Positions 49,837 through 59,513 of a stretch of DNA of 64,000 nucleotides are shown here, piece by piece. Each line of letters opens with the position of its first letter. The first letter of the stretch is position 1. The notes under the pieces are model-generated. The model was not told the origin of the DNA. It ran no database searches and was given only the letters and a program-made list of their open reading frames with translations. Both the position numbers and the translations under genes were made by a program. Origin of the DNA: DUOX01 sp050944015 (GTDB taxonomy: Bacteria > Bacillota > Clostridia > Oscillospirales > Oscillospiraceae); assembly GCA_050944015.1 (NCBI GenBank), contig JBMNQG010000001.1, positions 1 to 64,000 of the forward strand. Reading direction: 5' to 3'.

Positions 49837-51111
49837 ATGGCCAAAAATGACGAAAAAAGAAGTATAAGATGTTCCTTTTGCGGCAAGTCTCAGGCACAGG
49901 TTGAGAGAATGATTGCCGGTAACGGCTCGTATATCTGTGATGAGTGCGTGCGGCTCTGCATGAGCATCGTGGACGAGGGATATTTACCCGGCGATGACCG
50001 CCGCCAAAGGGGCGTAGCAGGGCAGCTGAGCCTTGAAAACCTTCCCACGCCCGCCGAGATTAAGGCGGTGCTGGACGACTATATAATCGGCCAGGAAAAG
50101 GCGAAAATCACCCTGTCGGTGTCCGTGTACAACCATTACAAACGCATACTTTTCGCTTCTGATAACGATGTTGAGATTCAAAAGAGCAATATTCTTTTAA
50201 TAGGCCCCACTGGCAGCGGCAAGACCCTTTTCGCCCAGACCCTGGCCAAAATTCTCAACGTTCCTTTCGCCATTGCTGATGCCACAACCCTAACCGAGGC
50301 CGGATACGTGGGCGAGGATGTGGAGAACATACTGCTGCGTCTCCTGCAGGCCGCTGATTTCGACATAGAAAGAGCGGAGCATGGAATAATCTACATTGAC
50401 GAGCTGGATAAAATCTCCCGTAAGAGCGAAAACACATCCATCACTAGGGATGTGTCGGGCGAGGGCGTCCAACAGGCTCTCCTGAAAATCCTGGAAGGCA
50501 CCGTGGCTAACGTGCCTCCTCAGGGCGGCCGCAAGCACCCTCATCAGGAGTTCATCCAGGTGGATACATCCAACATCCTGTTCATCTGCGGCGGCGCCTT
50601 CGACGGCATTGAGAAAATTATCGAAAACCGCCTGGACAGGAAAACAATCGGTTTTGAAGCCGACATACAAAGCGCCAAGGAAAAGAATGTAAGCGAGATT
50701 CTCAGCCACATACAATCCCATGACCTTCTGAAATACGGCATTATACCCGAGCTGGTAGGCCGCCTGCCGATAATTACGCCTCTGCACTCCCTGTCGCGGG
50801 ATGACCTCGTACGCATCCTCAACGAGCCTAAAAACGCTTTGACCCGCCAGTACAAGGCTCTAATGCGTTTGGACAACGTGGAGCTGGAGTTTGAAGAGGA
50901 AGCATTGGCGGCGATAGCAGACAAGGCTATAGCCATGGAAATCGGGGCCAGAGGTCTGAGAAGCGTCATGGAGAGCATCATGACGGATATAATGTTTAAG
51001 GTCCCCTCTGACAATACAATAGAAAAGGTTATTATAACGGCCGATTGCGTTAAGAATGGAACCTCGCCCCTGATTTTCCATGAGAGCGCAAAAAAGCAAA
51101 GTGCATCATAA
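49837..51111 (+). CDS. clpX: ATP-dependent Clp protease ATPase subunit ClpX
   Basis: 424 residues with an N-terminal four-cysteine zinc finger (CSFCGK...CDECVRLC). The AAA+ module has Walker A GPTGSGKT, Walker B IIYIDELDKI, the pore loop region GYVGEDVEN and a C-terminal sensor 2 (GARGLRSVME). It unfolds substrates into ClpP. The order tig-clpP-clpX-lon-engB is a standard Firmicutes cluster. Confidence 0.97.
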   Translation: MAKNDEKRSIRCSFCGKSQAQVERMIAGNGSYICDECVRLCMSIVDEGYLPGDDRRQRGVAGQLSLENLPTPAEIKAVLDDYIIGQEKAKITLSVSVYNHYKRILFASDNDVEIQKSNILLIGPTGSGKTLFAQTLAKILNVPFAIADATTLTEAGYVGEDVENILLRLLQAADFDIERAEHGIIYIDELDKISRKSENTSITRDVSGEGVQQALLKILEGTVANVPPQGGRKHPHQEFIQVDTSNILFICGGAFDGIEKIIENRLDRKTIGFEADIQSAKEKNVSEILSHIQSHDLLKYGIIPELVGRLPIITPLHSLSRDDLVRILNEPKNALTRQYKALMRLDNVELEFEEEALAAIADKAIAMEIGARGLRSVMESIMTDIMFKVPSDNTIEKVIITADCVKNGTSPLIFHESAKKQSAS

Positions 51112-51123
51112 ACATAGTAGTGA

Positions 51124-51144
51124 GGGCGGGGCGAAGCCCCGCCC
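51124..51144 (+). terminator. GC-rich hairpin between clpX and lon
   Basis: A perfect 9-bp GC stem (GGGCGGGGC, loop GAA) ends in TTTGAC, without a proper T run. It probably attenuates or stabilises the message rather than fully stopping it. The 69-base gap has no CIRCE element. Confidence 0.5.
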
Positions 51145-51180
51145 TTTGACCGTATTGTTCAGACAGCAGGAGGTACAACC

Positions 51181-53607
51181 ATGAGCGATGAAATCTTAAT
51201 ATCCCCTGACCCTCAAACCCTGCCTATGCTCCCACTCAGGGGTATATCTGTATTTCCTGGTATGCTGCTGAATTTTGACGTTGAGCGCCCCATGTCAGTA
51301 GCCGCGCTGAACGCGGCTCTAGCGGCCGACCAGCTCATATTCCTGGTGGCACAAAAGGATATTACCAAGGACTTACCCAAGGAGTCTGATATATATAAGG
51401 TTGGCACCATCTGCCGGCTTAAGCAATTGCTGCGAATTCCCGGCTCTTCCGTTGCCAGAGTAATGGTGGAAGGCATCTGCCGGGCAAAGCTGATAAAGAT
51501 TACGTCGGAAAACCCCTGCTTTTACGCGGAGGTGCAGCCGATACCCGACAAGGGCGAGCATAAGGGCTCGGTTAGGGCGGAGGCCCTTCTAAGGCAGTGT
51601 TACGGCCTTTTCGAGCAGTATTCCCAGCTTTCCGGGGCGTTGATGCCCGAACTGCTTCTCAATTTGGTGTCCTGCGAAGACCCGGGCTATGCGGCGGACT
51701 ACATTGCACAGAATATATACCTTAAGCATACCTCCAAGCAGATGCTGCTTGAGGAGACCAGGCCGCTCAAACGCCTTATGCTTTTGAATAAGCTCCTGGA
51801 CCGGGAGATACAGATACTCACCATGGAGCAGAACCTCCAGGAAAGCACCCAGGAGCAGCTTAACAAGAGCCAGCGGGAATACTTCCTTCGGGAACAGCTC
51901 AAAGTCATACAGGCGGAGCTGGGGGAGGACTCAGACGAGATTGACGAATACCGGGAAAAAATACTCAGGCTCGGTTTAGATAAGGAAATTGAAGAAAAGC
52001 TCCTGAAGGAAGTGTCAAGGCTGTCCAAGCAGCCCTACGGCTCCTCCGAGGCAGCCGTTTTGCGCAATTACCTTGACGTTTGTATTAAACTGCCCTGGAA
52101 TAAAACTACAAAGGAAATAGTGGACATTGAAAAGGCCAGAAAGATTCTTGACGCAGACCACTTTGGGCTTGAAAAGGTAAAGGAGAGGATTCTCGAATTT
52201 TTGGCCGTAAAGCAGCTCGCCCCGGAGGTTAAGGGCGGGGTGCTGTGCCTGGTGGGCCCTCCCGGTACGGGAAAAACCAGCGTAGCCATGAGCATTGCGA
52301 AGGCAACCAACAGGAAACTGAGCCGCATCTCCCTTGGCGGCGTCCATGACGAGGCGGAAATCCGGGGGCACAGGAAGACCTATGTGGGCGCCATGCCCGG
52401 AAGGATTATCAGCGGAATCCTCCAGGCCAAGAGCTCCAACCCCCTTATGGTTTTGGACGAAGTGGATAAGATGGGCAGCGATTACAGGGGAGACCCCGCC
52501 GCGGCCCTGCTGGAAGCCCTGGATATTGAGCAAAACCACGCCTTCCGGGACCACTATTTGGAGATACCTTACGACCTGTCCGACGTGTTTTTTATCTGCA
52601 CTGCCAACACTACGGACACCATCCCCAGGCCCCTGCTTGACCGGATGGAGGTCATTGAACTGTCCAGCTATACCGACGAGGAAAAACTGCAGATAGCCAA
52701 AAACCATCTGCTTAAAAAGCAGAGGAAAAAGCATGGCCTAAAGGCCAACCAGCTTAAAATCAGCGACGACGCCATCAGGGAGATTATCGCCCTTTACACC
52801 CGGGAATCGGGAGTTCGGGTGCTTGAGCGCCATCTGGCCACGATATGCCGCAAGGTTGCCAAGGGCATAGCCCAGGGCGAGTATAAATCCATGTACATCA
52901 AGGCCGGCATGCTTGAAACCTTCCTGGGCGTTCCGAAATACAAGCGCGACTACATCCACCCCGTGGACGAGGTGGGACTGGTGCGCGGCCTTGCCTGGAC
53001 CAGCGTGGGCGGAGAGGTCCTTGAGGTAGAAGTGGGCGTTGTGGACGGCAGCGGGAAGCTGGAACTCACCGGCAACCTGGGTGATGTAATGAAGGAATCC
53101 GCCAAGGCGGCCGTTACCTATATACGCAGCCGTGCCGGAAAGCTGGGGATAGACCCGGAGTTTTACAAGAACCGGGACATCCACATCCATTTTCCCGAGG
53201 GAGCGGTGCCCAAGGACGGGCCCTCCGCCGGCATAACAATCTGTATAGGAGTTATATCAGCCCTTACCGGCATACCTGTCCGCAGGGATTTGGCCATGAC
53301 GGGTGAGATTACACTTAGAGGGCGTATTCTGCCCGTCGGCGGCCTCAAGGAAAAAACAATGGCCGCCCTCCGCAGCGGAGTGCATACAGTCATAATTCCC
53401 GCTGAAAACGAGAAAGACCTTGAGGAAATTGACCAGAGCGTAAGGGGCACTTTGAACTTTGTCACCGCAGATCATGTGGATAAAATTCTTGACGTTGCCC
53501 TGAATATGAGCTACAAACCCGCTGAAAAGGAAAAGGTGGGCTCCGCCATAATGGTGCCTCCCCCTGAAAACCGAGAAATCGGCAACTCCGTTTCAATACG
53601 GCAGTAG
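51181..53607 (+). CDS. lon: ATP-dependent protease La
   Basis: 808 residues in the LonA order: N-terminal substrate domain, coiled coil, AAA+ (Walker A GPPGTGKT; VLDEVDKMGSDYRGDP) and a C-terminal Ser-Lys protease domain (serine in PKDGPSAG, lysine about 40 residues later). It degrades misfolded and regulatory proteins. AGGAGG stands nine bases before the ATG. engB follows after nine bases. Confidence 0.97.
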   Translation: MSDEILISPDPQTLPMLPLRGISVFPGMLLNFDVERPMSVAALNAALAADQLIFLVAQKDITKDLPKESDIYKVGTICRLKQLLRIPGSSVARVMVEGICRAKLIKITSENPCFYAEVQPIPDKGEHKGSVRAEALLRQCYGLFEQYSQLSGALMPELLLNLVSCEDPGYAADYIAQNIYLKHTSKQMLLEETRPLKRLMLLNKLLDREIQILTMEQNLQESTQEQLNKSQREYFLREQLKVIQAELGEDSDEIDEYREKILRLGLDKEIEEKLLKEVSRLSKQPYGSSEAAVLRNYLDVCIKLPWNKTTKEIVDIEKARKILDADHFGLEKVKERILEFLAVKQLAPEVKGGVLCLVGPPGTGKTSVAMSIAKATNRKLSRISLGGVHDEAEIRGHRKTYVGAMPGRIISGILQAKSSNPLMVLDEVDKMGSDYRGDPAAALLEALDIEQNHAFRDHYLEIPYDLSDVFFICTANTTDTIPRPLLDRMEVIELSSYTDEEKLQIAKNHLLKKQRKKHGLKANQLKISDDAIREIIALYTRESGVRVLERHLATICRKVAKGIAQGEYKSMYIKAGMLETFLGVPKYKRDYIHPVDEVGLVRGLAWTSVGGEVLEVEVGVVDGSGKLELTGNLGDVMKESAKAAVTYIRSRAGKLGIDPEFYKNRDIHIHFPEGAVPKDGPSAGITICIGVISALTGIPVRRDLAMTGEITLRGRILPVGGLKEKTMAALRSGVHTVIIPAENEKDLEEIDQSVRGTLNFVTADHVDKILDVALNMSYKPAEKEKVGSAIMVPPPENREIGNSVSIRQ

Positions 53608-53616
53608 GATGAGGCC

Positions 53617-54207
53617 ATGGGTATAAATATTCACAATGCAAGGTTTGCAAAATCTGCGGTGAAACCGGCGGACTTTATCCGCACCCCTCTTCCCGGAATC
53701 GTGTTCGCCGGTAAGTCCAACGTGGGCAAATCTTCGGTGATAAACTGCCTGCTCAACCGCAAAAACTTTGCCAGAGTTGGCAGCACACCGGGGAAGACTG
53801 TGCATATAAACTATTTCCTCATAGACGACAAGGCGTACTTTATCGACCTGCCGGGCTACGGGTACGCAAAGGTATCTAAAGCGGAAAAGGAACGCTGGGG
53901 GAGGCTGATGGAGGAGTTTTTTGCCACTCCGGATGTAATTACCCTTGGTGTAATGATTGTGGATTCCCGCCATAAGCCAACGGACGAAGACCGCACGATG
54001 GCCCACTGGTTTAAGTCCACCGGCTGCCCCCTGGTTGTGGTGGCCAACAAATGCGACAAGCTGAAGAAAAGCGAGCATGAGGAAAGCGTCGCCAGGATAC
54101 GGGAAACCCTGGAGCTGCCGCCCGAAACGGAAATCATTCTCTTTTCCGCGGTGAAGGGAACCGGCAGGGACACTCTAATGGGAAAAATTCTTGAATACGT
54201 CAAATAA
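53617..54207 (+). CDS. engB: Ribosome biogenesis GTP-binding protein EngB (YsxC)
   Basis: 196 residues with G1 GKSNVGKSS, G2/G3 VGSTPGKT and DLPGYGYA, and G4 ANKCDKLKK. This is the YihA/EngB family, required for 50S assembly. Pairing with lon (lonA-ysxC) is conserved in Bacillus. A hairpin after the stop ends the cluster. Confidence 0.96.
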   Translation: MGINIHNARFAKSAVKPADFIRTPLPGIVFAGKSNVGKSSVINCLLNRKNFARVGSTPGKTVHINYFLIDDKAYFIDLPGYGYAKVSKAEKERWGRLMEEFFATPDVITLGVMIVDSRHKPTDEDRTMAHWFKSTGCPLVVVANKCDKLKKSEHEESVARIRETLELPPETEIILFSAVKGTGRDTLMGKILEYVK

Positions 54208-54220
54208 GAGGTATGCTCTG

Positions 54221-54253
54221 TTTTAATGGCGGTCTGAATGGCCGCCATTAAAA
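54221..54253 (+). terminator. Terminator after engB
   Basis: TTTTAATGGCGG (54221-54232) pairs perfectly with CCGCCATTAAAA (54242-54253) and is followed by TTTGAC. Confidence 0.6.
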
Positions 54254-54327
54254 TTTGACTATTGTTTCTTGTGTTATTGTAATGTTTTATAAATTTTGGT
54301 ATACTAATCTAATCCGGGGGTGAGGAT

Positions 54328-55014
54328 TTGAATATCTGGAGAATAATCTGGAGCGGCCTTGACTGGTCTGTTCTCACCAGCATTCTTATTTCCATAATCC
54401 CCGCCCTCGTTTGCATTACATTTCACGAAGTATCCCACGGTTTTGTGGCCTGCATGCTCGGGGACACCACCTCAAAGGATATGGGGCGGCTGACCCTAAA
54501 TCCCATCAAGCACCTGGATATTTTCGGTCTGCTGATGATGGCGGTGTTCAGGTTCGGATGGGCAAAGCCCGTCCCCGTCAATATGTGGCGGTTCAGAAAC
54601 CCCAAGAAGGGCATGGCAATTACCGCCCTTGCCGGGCCGGTCTCAAACATCCTCCTGACCGTATGTATGCTTTTAATTTACGGCTTTGGGTTTATACCCC
54701 TGAACAGAGCGGGGGCTTCGGGAAGGTTCTTGTTGGACCTTATCGAAATCACGGCAAGCCTCAGCATCTGGCTGGCCGTTTTCAACCTGATACCCATCCC
54801 GCCCATGGACGGCTCCAAGGTCCTCTTTGCCTTTTTACCGGACCGCTCCTACTACAGGCTGATGGAGCTTGAAAGATTCGGCATGATAATCGTGGTGATA
54901 GTGCTTGTTTCAGGAGTTTTAAGCGCACCTTTGTCCACCGCTGTGGGCTTTGTCTATAAGAAGCTGTTTTACATCGCCCAGTGGTCTTATGACCTGGCTT
55001 TAAAACTATACTAA
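54328..55014 (+). CDS. M50 site-2 protease family membrane protein (YwhC-like)
   Basis: 228 residues from TTG 54328 behind GGGGGTGAGG. It has HEVSHGF as zinc motif, an NLIPIPPMDGSKVL third ligand and six hydrophobic segments. The small Rv1735/YwhC-type lacks PDZ domains and its substrates are unknown. scpA begins ten bases after the stop, a conserved arrangement in clostridia. Confidence 0.88.
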   Translation: MNIWRIIWSGLDWSVLTSILISIIPALVCITFHEVSHGFVACMLGDTTSKDMGRLTLNPIKHLDIFGLLMMAVFRFGWAKPVPVNMWRFRNPKKGMAITALAGPVSNILLTVCMLLIYGFGFIPLNRAGASGRFLLDLIEITASLSIWLAVFNLIPIPPMDGSKVLFAFLPDRSYYRLMELERFGMIIVVIVLVSGVLSAPLSTAVGFVYKKLFYIAQWSYDLALKLY

Positions 55015-55024
55015 GGCGGAAAGA

Positions 55025-55810
55025 ATGGAAAACCCGACTTTTCATCTGGAAGGCATCATCAAGTCAAAGGACGAAATGGAGGACTTTGAAGGCCCTCTTA
55101 GTCTTATCCTGATGCTGTTATCAAAGAATAAAATCGAAATACGGGATATTCGCATCTCTGACATTTTGGACCAGTATCTTGATTACGTCTCCAGAATGCA
55201 AGAGATGAACCTTGAAGTGGCAAGCGAGTTCGTGCAGATGGCTTCCCATCTGATTTACCTAAAAACCCGCTCTCTCCTGACCGGTGAAGAGGAGTCGTCG
55301 GAGCTGGAGCTGCTCATATCCTCTTTGGAGCAGCTTAAATGCAGGGACGCCTATGCCGGCATCCGGGCGGTAGTACCCGAACTTTCCCGCGCCGTTGAAC
55401 GGAGCCTTCTGCTCTTTCCCAAGCGGCCGGAGCCCATGCCCCGCTACGGCGAGTACAGTTACAGGCACGACTGCAGCGAGCTGCTGCTGGCCATGGCCTC
55501 CGTCGCCGTCCGGCATCACCATATTCCGGAGCCGGTGACAACTGAGCGGATAATACCCCGCCCCATTGTGTACGGCGTGCGGCAAAAGAGCGCTCAGCTT
55601 CTTGAAATACTCCGCAGCGGGCCCTTGCCTCTTCGGGATATCATCCAAATGAGCAGGAGCCGCTCGGAGCTTGTGGCCACGGTTATTTCGGTGCTGGAGC
55701 TGTGCAGCTTAGGAACCCTTCGCATCAGCGGGGAAGGCGACAGGCTGATTGTCATCTTTGCGGGCGGCGATACAGAGCAAATTCTAGAGTCTATATCAGA
55801 TGGAGGATAA
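55025..55810 (+). CDS. scpA: Segregation and condensation protein A
   Basis: 261 residues. The start FEGPLSLILMLLSKNKIEIRDI is the kleisin N-terminal signature and MASHLIYLKTRSLL follows. The C-terminus has the winged-helix that contacts SMC. It bridges the SMC heads and, with ScpB, compacts and separates chromosomes. scpB begins three bases after its stop. Confidence 0.95.
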   Translation: MENPTFHLEGIIKSKDEMEDFEGPLSLILMLLSKNKIEIRDIRISDILDQYLDYVSRMQEMNLEVASEFVQMASHLIYLKTRSLLTGEEESSELELLISSLEQLKCRDAYAGIRAVVPELSRAVERSLLLFPKRPEPMPRYGEYSYRHDCSELLLAMASVAVRHHHIPEPVTTERIIPRPIVYGVRQKSAQLLEILRSGPLPLRDIIQMSRSRSELVATVISVLELCSLGTLRISGEGDRLIVIFAGGDTEQILESISDGG

Positions 55811-55813
55811 TTA

Positions 55814-56410
55814 ATGAGTTTCAGCGAAACAGTATCCGCCCTGGAAGCCATCCTCTTTGCGGCGGGAGACCCGGTTCCTGCCGAGAGAATAGCGCAGGTT
55901 CTCGGCGTGGAAAAAGAAGCCGTTCTGGAGTGCGCCGGCAGCCTCGCCGATTATTACGTTTCCAACGGGCGCGGGATACGGCTGGTGCTCCTGGGGGACT
56001 CTCTGCAGCTTTGCAGCGCCCCGGAGCACGCGCAGAAGATAACCAGGGTCATGGAGCAGCGCACGCCCCCGAAGCTCTCACAGCCCGCTCTGGAGGTTCT
56101 TGCAATTGTTGCGTATTATCAGCCGGTAACCCGGGCATACATAGATCAGGTGAGGGGAGTAGACAGCTCATACACCGTAGGCGTTCTTTTGGAGCGGGGG
56201 CTCATAGAGCCCTGCGGGCGGCTTGACGCTCCCGGCAGGCCTACCATCTACCGGACATCCGATGCATTTCTTCGCACCATGGGAATTTCCTCCCTCAGCG
56301 AGCTGCCGCCCCTGCCGGACCTGTCCACCGAGGAAGGGATGAAGCAGCTTCAGCAGGCTATTGAGGCCCTGAAAAATGAGGAAAACGTCCAGTTGTCCAT
56401 GACCGAGTAA
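55814..56410 (+). CDS. scpB: Segregation and condensation protein B
   Basis: 198 residues with two winged helices. ALEAILFAAGDPVPAERIAQVLG starts the first, and the core TPPKLSQPALEVLAIVAYYQPVTRAYIDQVRGVDS is diagnostic. It binds ScpA as a dimer. DUF2953 follows after a 29-base gap. Confidence 0.96.
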   Translation: MSFSETVSALEAILFAAGDPVPAERIAQVLGVEKEAVLECAGSLADYYVSNGRGIRLVLLGDSLQLCSAPEHAQKITRVMEQRTPPKLSQPALEVLAIVAYYQPVTRAYIDQVRGVDSSYTVGVLLERGLIEPCGRLDAPGRPTIYRTSDAFLRTMGISSLSELPPLPDLSTEEGMKQLQQAIEALKNEENVQLSMTE

Positions 56411-56439
56411 TACTTGCCCACGGGAAAGGGGGAGATGAT

Positions 56440-57090
56440 TTGCTAACATTAATAATCATCCTGATAGCGCTTGCTGTCATTCTCCTTATACCTGTGGGTG
56501 TTGACGGAGGGTACGAGCAAAACGGCTTTGAACTGTCCGCCAGGTTCGGCCCTTTCAGGTTTAAAATCTTCCCCAAAAAGGAAAAGCCTAAAAAGCCCCC
56601 CAGAAAGCCGGTTTATGAAGAAAAGGAGCCCGAAAAGGAGAAAAAACCGCTCGACTGGGACGAAATACTTTCTCTTGCGAAGCTGGGGCTTAAGACCCTG
56701 AAAAGGTTCCGGCGCAGGCTGTGTATAGACTATTTTGCCCTGCACTTCACGGCCGCAGCTTCCAACCCCTTTGATGCGGCTATGCAGTACGGGAAAGTCT
56801 CCGCTGCCGCCGGCACAGTGCTGCCTCTTTTAGAGGAGGCGCTGAAAATCCGGGAGCGGGATTTTGACATAAACGTCAGCTTTGAGAAGGAAAAGCCGGA
56901 ACTTTATCTGCGGCTGGTTGCAACCCTGCAGATTTGGGAAATACTGTATATAGGGCTTGCCTTCGGGGCAGAGTACCTTATTTTGAAGTACAAAAAACGC
57001 CGAGAAATTCGGGCGACAGAAAGGAAGACTGAAAATGGACAAGCATCCTATCAGCGACCTGATGGAAGTTACCATGGCCAAAATCCGTGA
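56440..57090 (+). CDS. DUF2953 membrane protein
   Basis: 216 residues from TTG 56440. An N-terminal hydrophobic segment (LIIILIALAVILLIPVGV) and a Pro/Lys/Glu-rich linker are followed by a DUF2953 domain (DYFALHFTAAASNPFDAAMQYG). The gene overlaps ytfJ by 56 bases in another frame, so both are translated from one message. The family occurs in spore formers beside ytfJ and is of unknown role. Confidence 0.85.
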   Translation: MLTLIIILIALAVILLIPVGVDGGYEQNGFELSARFGPFRFKIFPKKEKPKKPPRKPVYEEKEPEKEKKPLDWDEILSLAKLGLKTLKRFRRRLCIDYFALHFTAAASNPFDAAMQYGKVSAAAGTVLPLLEEALKIRERDFDINVSFEKEKPELYLRLVATLQIWEILYIGLAFGAEYLILKYKKRREIRATERKTENGQASYQRPDGSYHGQNP

Positions 57091-57415
57091 AATGGTGGAC
57101 GTGAACACCATCGTAGGGGAGCCCATAACAACTCCCGACGGCATTACCCTTGTGCCGGTCTCCAAGGTGACCTTTGGCTTTGCCTCTGGCGGAAGCGATT
57201 TGCCCGTTAGGGATAAGGGCGGCTTCGGCGGTGGAAACGGCGCCGGCATTAAAATCGAGCCTGTCAGTTTCATAGTCATAAAGGGTGACACCGTGCGTAT
57301 GCTGAACGTGGCGCCTCCCGCTAGCACCACCGTGGACAGGCTCGTTGAGCTGATTCCTGAAGTTTTCGACAGGATTGACGACTACATTAAACATCGCAAG
57401 GCAGAGCGTGAGTAG
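57035..57415 (+). CDS. ytfJ: Sporulation protein YtfJ (GerW family)
   Basis: 126 residues with the family core GEPITTPDGITLVPVSKVTFGFASGG and GGGNGAGIKIEPVSFIVIK. In Bacillus the protein GerW is needed for germination with particular germinants and spore assembly. AAGGAAG lies before the ATG. The start is inside the DUF2953 gene. Confidence 0.92.
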   Translation: MDKHPISDLMEVTMAKIREMVDVNTIVGEPITTPDGITLVPVSKVTFGFASGGSDLPVRDKGGFGGGNGAGIKIEPVSFIVIKGDTVRMLNVAPPASTTVDRLVELIPEVFDRIDDYIKHRKAERE

Positions 57416-57500
57416 CGGCCGAAATACCCAAAAAGCATAAATTTACCCATCCTTGTCAATAATAAGCACTGCCCAATTTCATGTAGGGTGGTGCTTATTT

Positions 57501-58637
57501 ATGAAAAGGATAATTGCAACCCTTATATGCCTGTTTTTAACTGCAGCCTTTTTGCCACGTCCAAACGCCGTGGCAGCGCCTGACAACTCCGCTTCTTCAG
57601 TCATACTTTTTCACCCGGATTCGGAAACGGTGCTGTTCGAGCAAAATGCTGATGCCAGGTCTCTGATAGCCAGCACCACAAAGATTATGACCTCCCTTCT
57701 GATACTGGAACACTGCAATCTGGATGAAAAGGTGACGGTTGAACCAGAACATACGCTGGTGGAAGGCTCCTCCATGTACCTTAAGCCTGAGGGAGACTAC
57801 ACCGTTAAGGACCTGCTTTACGGACTAATGCTGGCCTCAGGTAACGACGCTGCCCTTGCCCTGGCCTGCCATGTAGCCGGTTCAGTGGAGGGCTTTGCAA
57901 GGCTCATGAACCAAAAAGCGGAGGAGCTGGGCCTTCAAAACTCCTCCTTTGAAAACCCCCACGGGCTGGACGGGGATAACCACTATTCCAGCGCCCGGGA
58001 CCTGGCCATAATAACCGCGGCGGCCATGGAGAACGAGACTTTCTGCAGGATAGTTTCCACCCCCTCATATACGGTGGGGGACATTACCTACTACAACAAC
58101 AATAAGCTGCTGCGGGACTACGAGGGATGCATAGGAGTAAAGACCGGCTATACGATGAAGGCCGGCCGCAGTCTGGTGTCTGCGGCGGAGCGCAACGGCA
58201 TGAGGCTCATATGCGTCACGCTCAACGATCCGGACGACTGGCGGGACCACATGGTGTTGTACGACTGGGCCTTCAGCGAGTACACTTATATGAACGCTCT
58301 GCCCTACTGCGAATTTGCCCGGCTGCCGGTGATTTCGGGCCTTGAGGACAGCGTAGGGGTGGCACCCTGGCAGGTGCCGTGCATATTGGTGAAAAACGAC
58401 AGCGATATTACCCTGTCCGTTGAGCTGCCCCGCTTCGTCTACGCGGAGGTCAGGGAAGGGGAGAAGGCCGGGGGCGTGACCGTCAACGTGGACGGCAAGC
58501 CCGCCGCCATAGTGGATTTGCGGTTCATGGACAGCGTGGAGAAGGACGAGGCTATCAGGCTTACTCCCTGGGAGAGGTTCAAGCGTGCCTGGTACATGGC
58601 AAATAAATACGGATATGCATACTACGGGCATTTTTAG
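57501..58637 (+). CDS. D-alanyl-D-alanine carboxypeptidase, DacB/DacF type
   Basis: 378 residues from ATG 57501, with a signal peptide (IATLICLFLTAAFLP). The penicillin-binding motifs are ASTTKIMTS (Ser-x-x-Lys), LASGNDAALAL (Ser-Gly-Asn) and GVKTGYT (Lys-Thr-Gly). It trims peptidoglycan pentapeptides. The scpA-scpB to rluB setting matches Bacillus dacB, the spore cortex enzyme PBP5*, and so does the neighbour ytfJ. The spmA/spmB genes usual between dacB and rluB are missing here. The C-terminal 70 residues form the PBP5-type beta domain. Confidence 0.9.
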   Translation: MKRIIATLICLFLTAAFLPRPNAVAAPDNSASSVILFHPDSETVLFEQNADARSLIASTTKIMTSLLILEHCNLDEKVTVEPEHTLVEGSSMYLKPEGDYTVKDLLYGLMLASGNDAALALACHVAGSVEGFARLMNQKAEELGLQNSSFENPHGLDGDNHYSSARDLAIITAAAMENETFCRIVSTPSYTVGDITYYNNNKLLRDYEGCIGVKTGYTMKAGRSLVSAAERNGMRLICVTLNDPDDWRDHMVLYDWAFSEYTYMNALPYCEFARLPVISGLEDSVGVAPWQVPCILVKNDSDITLSVELPRFVYAEVREGEKAGGVTVNVDGKPAAIVDLRFMDSVEKDEAIRLTPWERFKRAWYMANKYGYAYYGHF

Positions 58638-58648
58638 GAGAGACGGTT

Positions 58649-59362
58649 GTGGGAGAGCGGATTCAAAAACTTATATCGGCCGCCGGGCTGGCGTCCCGGC
58701 GCGCCGCTGAAAAAATGATCTTGGAGGGCAGGGTGAAGGTAAACGGCCAGACTGCCGTTTTGGGGCAGTGCGCCGACCTGTCTACGGACGTCATAACCGT
58801 AGACGGAGTTCCCCTGCCCGCCCCGGCCAGCCGGGTGTACATAATGCTCAACAAGCCTCGCGGATACGTGACGACGCTTAAAGACGAAAAAGGGCGCAAA
58901 ACCGTGGCCGACTTGGTTTCCGATGCGGGGACCAGGCTGTATCCCGTTGGACGCCTCGACATGGATTCGGAGGGGCTGCTTATTATGACAAACGACGGGG
59001 ACACCGCCAACGCCCTTATGCACCCCGCCTACAAGGTAAAAAAGACATACCTCGTTACGGTAACGAGCGGGGACATTGACAGCGCTGTACGGCTCATGAG
59101 CGGTGAAATGGTAATCGACGGCTATAGGATTAGACCCGCCCAGGTGAGGGTAGTCAGCCGGGATAAAAACGGCGCTGTTCTCTCCGTTACGATAGGAGAG
59201 GGCAGAAATCGACAGGTTAGGAAAATGTGCGCCCAGGCCGGGCTTACTGTAAAACGTTTGATTAGAATCAGACAGGGCGAGCTTTCTCTTGGCGACCTGC
59301 CCCCGGGAAAATGGCGATATCTGACGAAGGACGAAATAGATTATTTGAATTCCCTCAAATAA
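58649..59362 (+). CDS. rluB: 23S rRNA pseudouridine synthase RluB/RsuA family
   Basis: 237 residues beginning GTG 58649 behind GGAGAGACGG. An S4 domain (RIQKLISAAGLASRRAAEKMI) is followed by the catalytic domain with the aspartate motif PVGRLDMDSEGLLIMTNDG and the RNRQVRKMC motif. It makes pseudouridine in 23S (or 16S) rRNA. It is the end of the scpA-ytfJ-dacB transcription unit. Confidence 0.95.
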   Translation: MGERIQKLISAAGLASRRAAEKMILEGRVKVNGQTAVLGQCADLSTDVITVDGVPLPAPASRVYIMLNKPRGYVTTLKDEKGRKTVADLVSDAGTRLYPVGRLDMDSEGLLIMTNDGDTANALMHPAYKVKKTYLVTVTSGDIDSAVRLMSGEMVIDGYRIRPAQVRVVSRDKNGAVLSVTIGEGRNRQVRKMCAQAGLTVKRLIRIRQGELSLGDLPPGKWRYLTKDEIDYLNSLK

Positions 59363-59450
59363 TCTGGAGTGGTGTTTTTGTTTGTCCAGTTTTTGACGAA
59401 TAATTACAAAACAGCTTGATTTACACTTTCATAAAAGTATATATTTAGTA

Positions 59451-59478
59451 TTGCCATTAATCATTTTGAATGTATAAT
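59451..59478 (+). promoter_or_regulatory. Sigma-A promoter of the MurR/RpiR operon
   Basis: TTGCCA (59451-59456) and TATAAT (59473-59478) have a 16-base spacer. The ATG of the regulator is 36 bases further. Confidence 0.7.
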
Positions 59479-59513
59479 TGTAATAAGATTGCCTGGTTGA
59501 AAGGGATTAAGAT

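Noticed and set aside
51112..51180. CtsR or CIRCE heat-shock operator before lon
   Set aside because: Only a single TTTGACC half-site is present at about 51145; the tandem heptads of CtsR and the CIRCE inverted repeat are absent.
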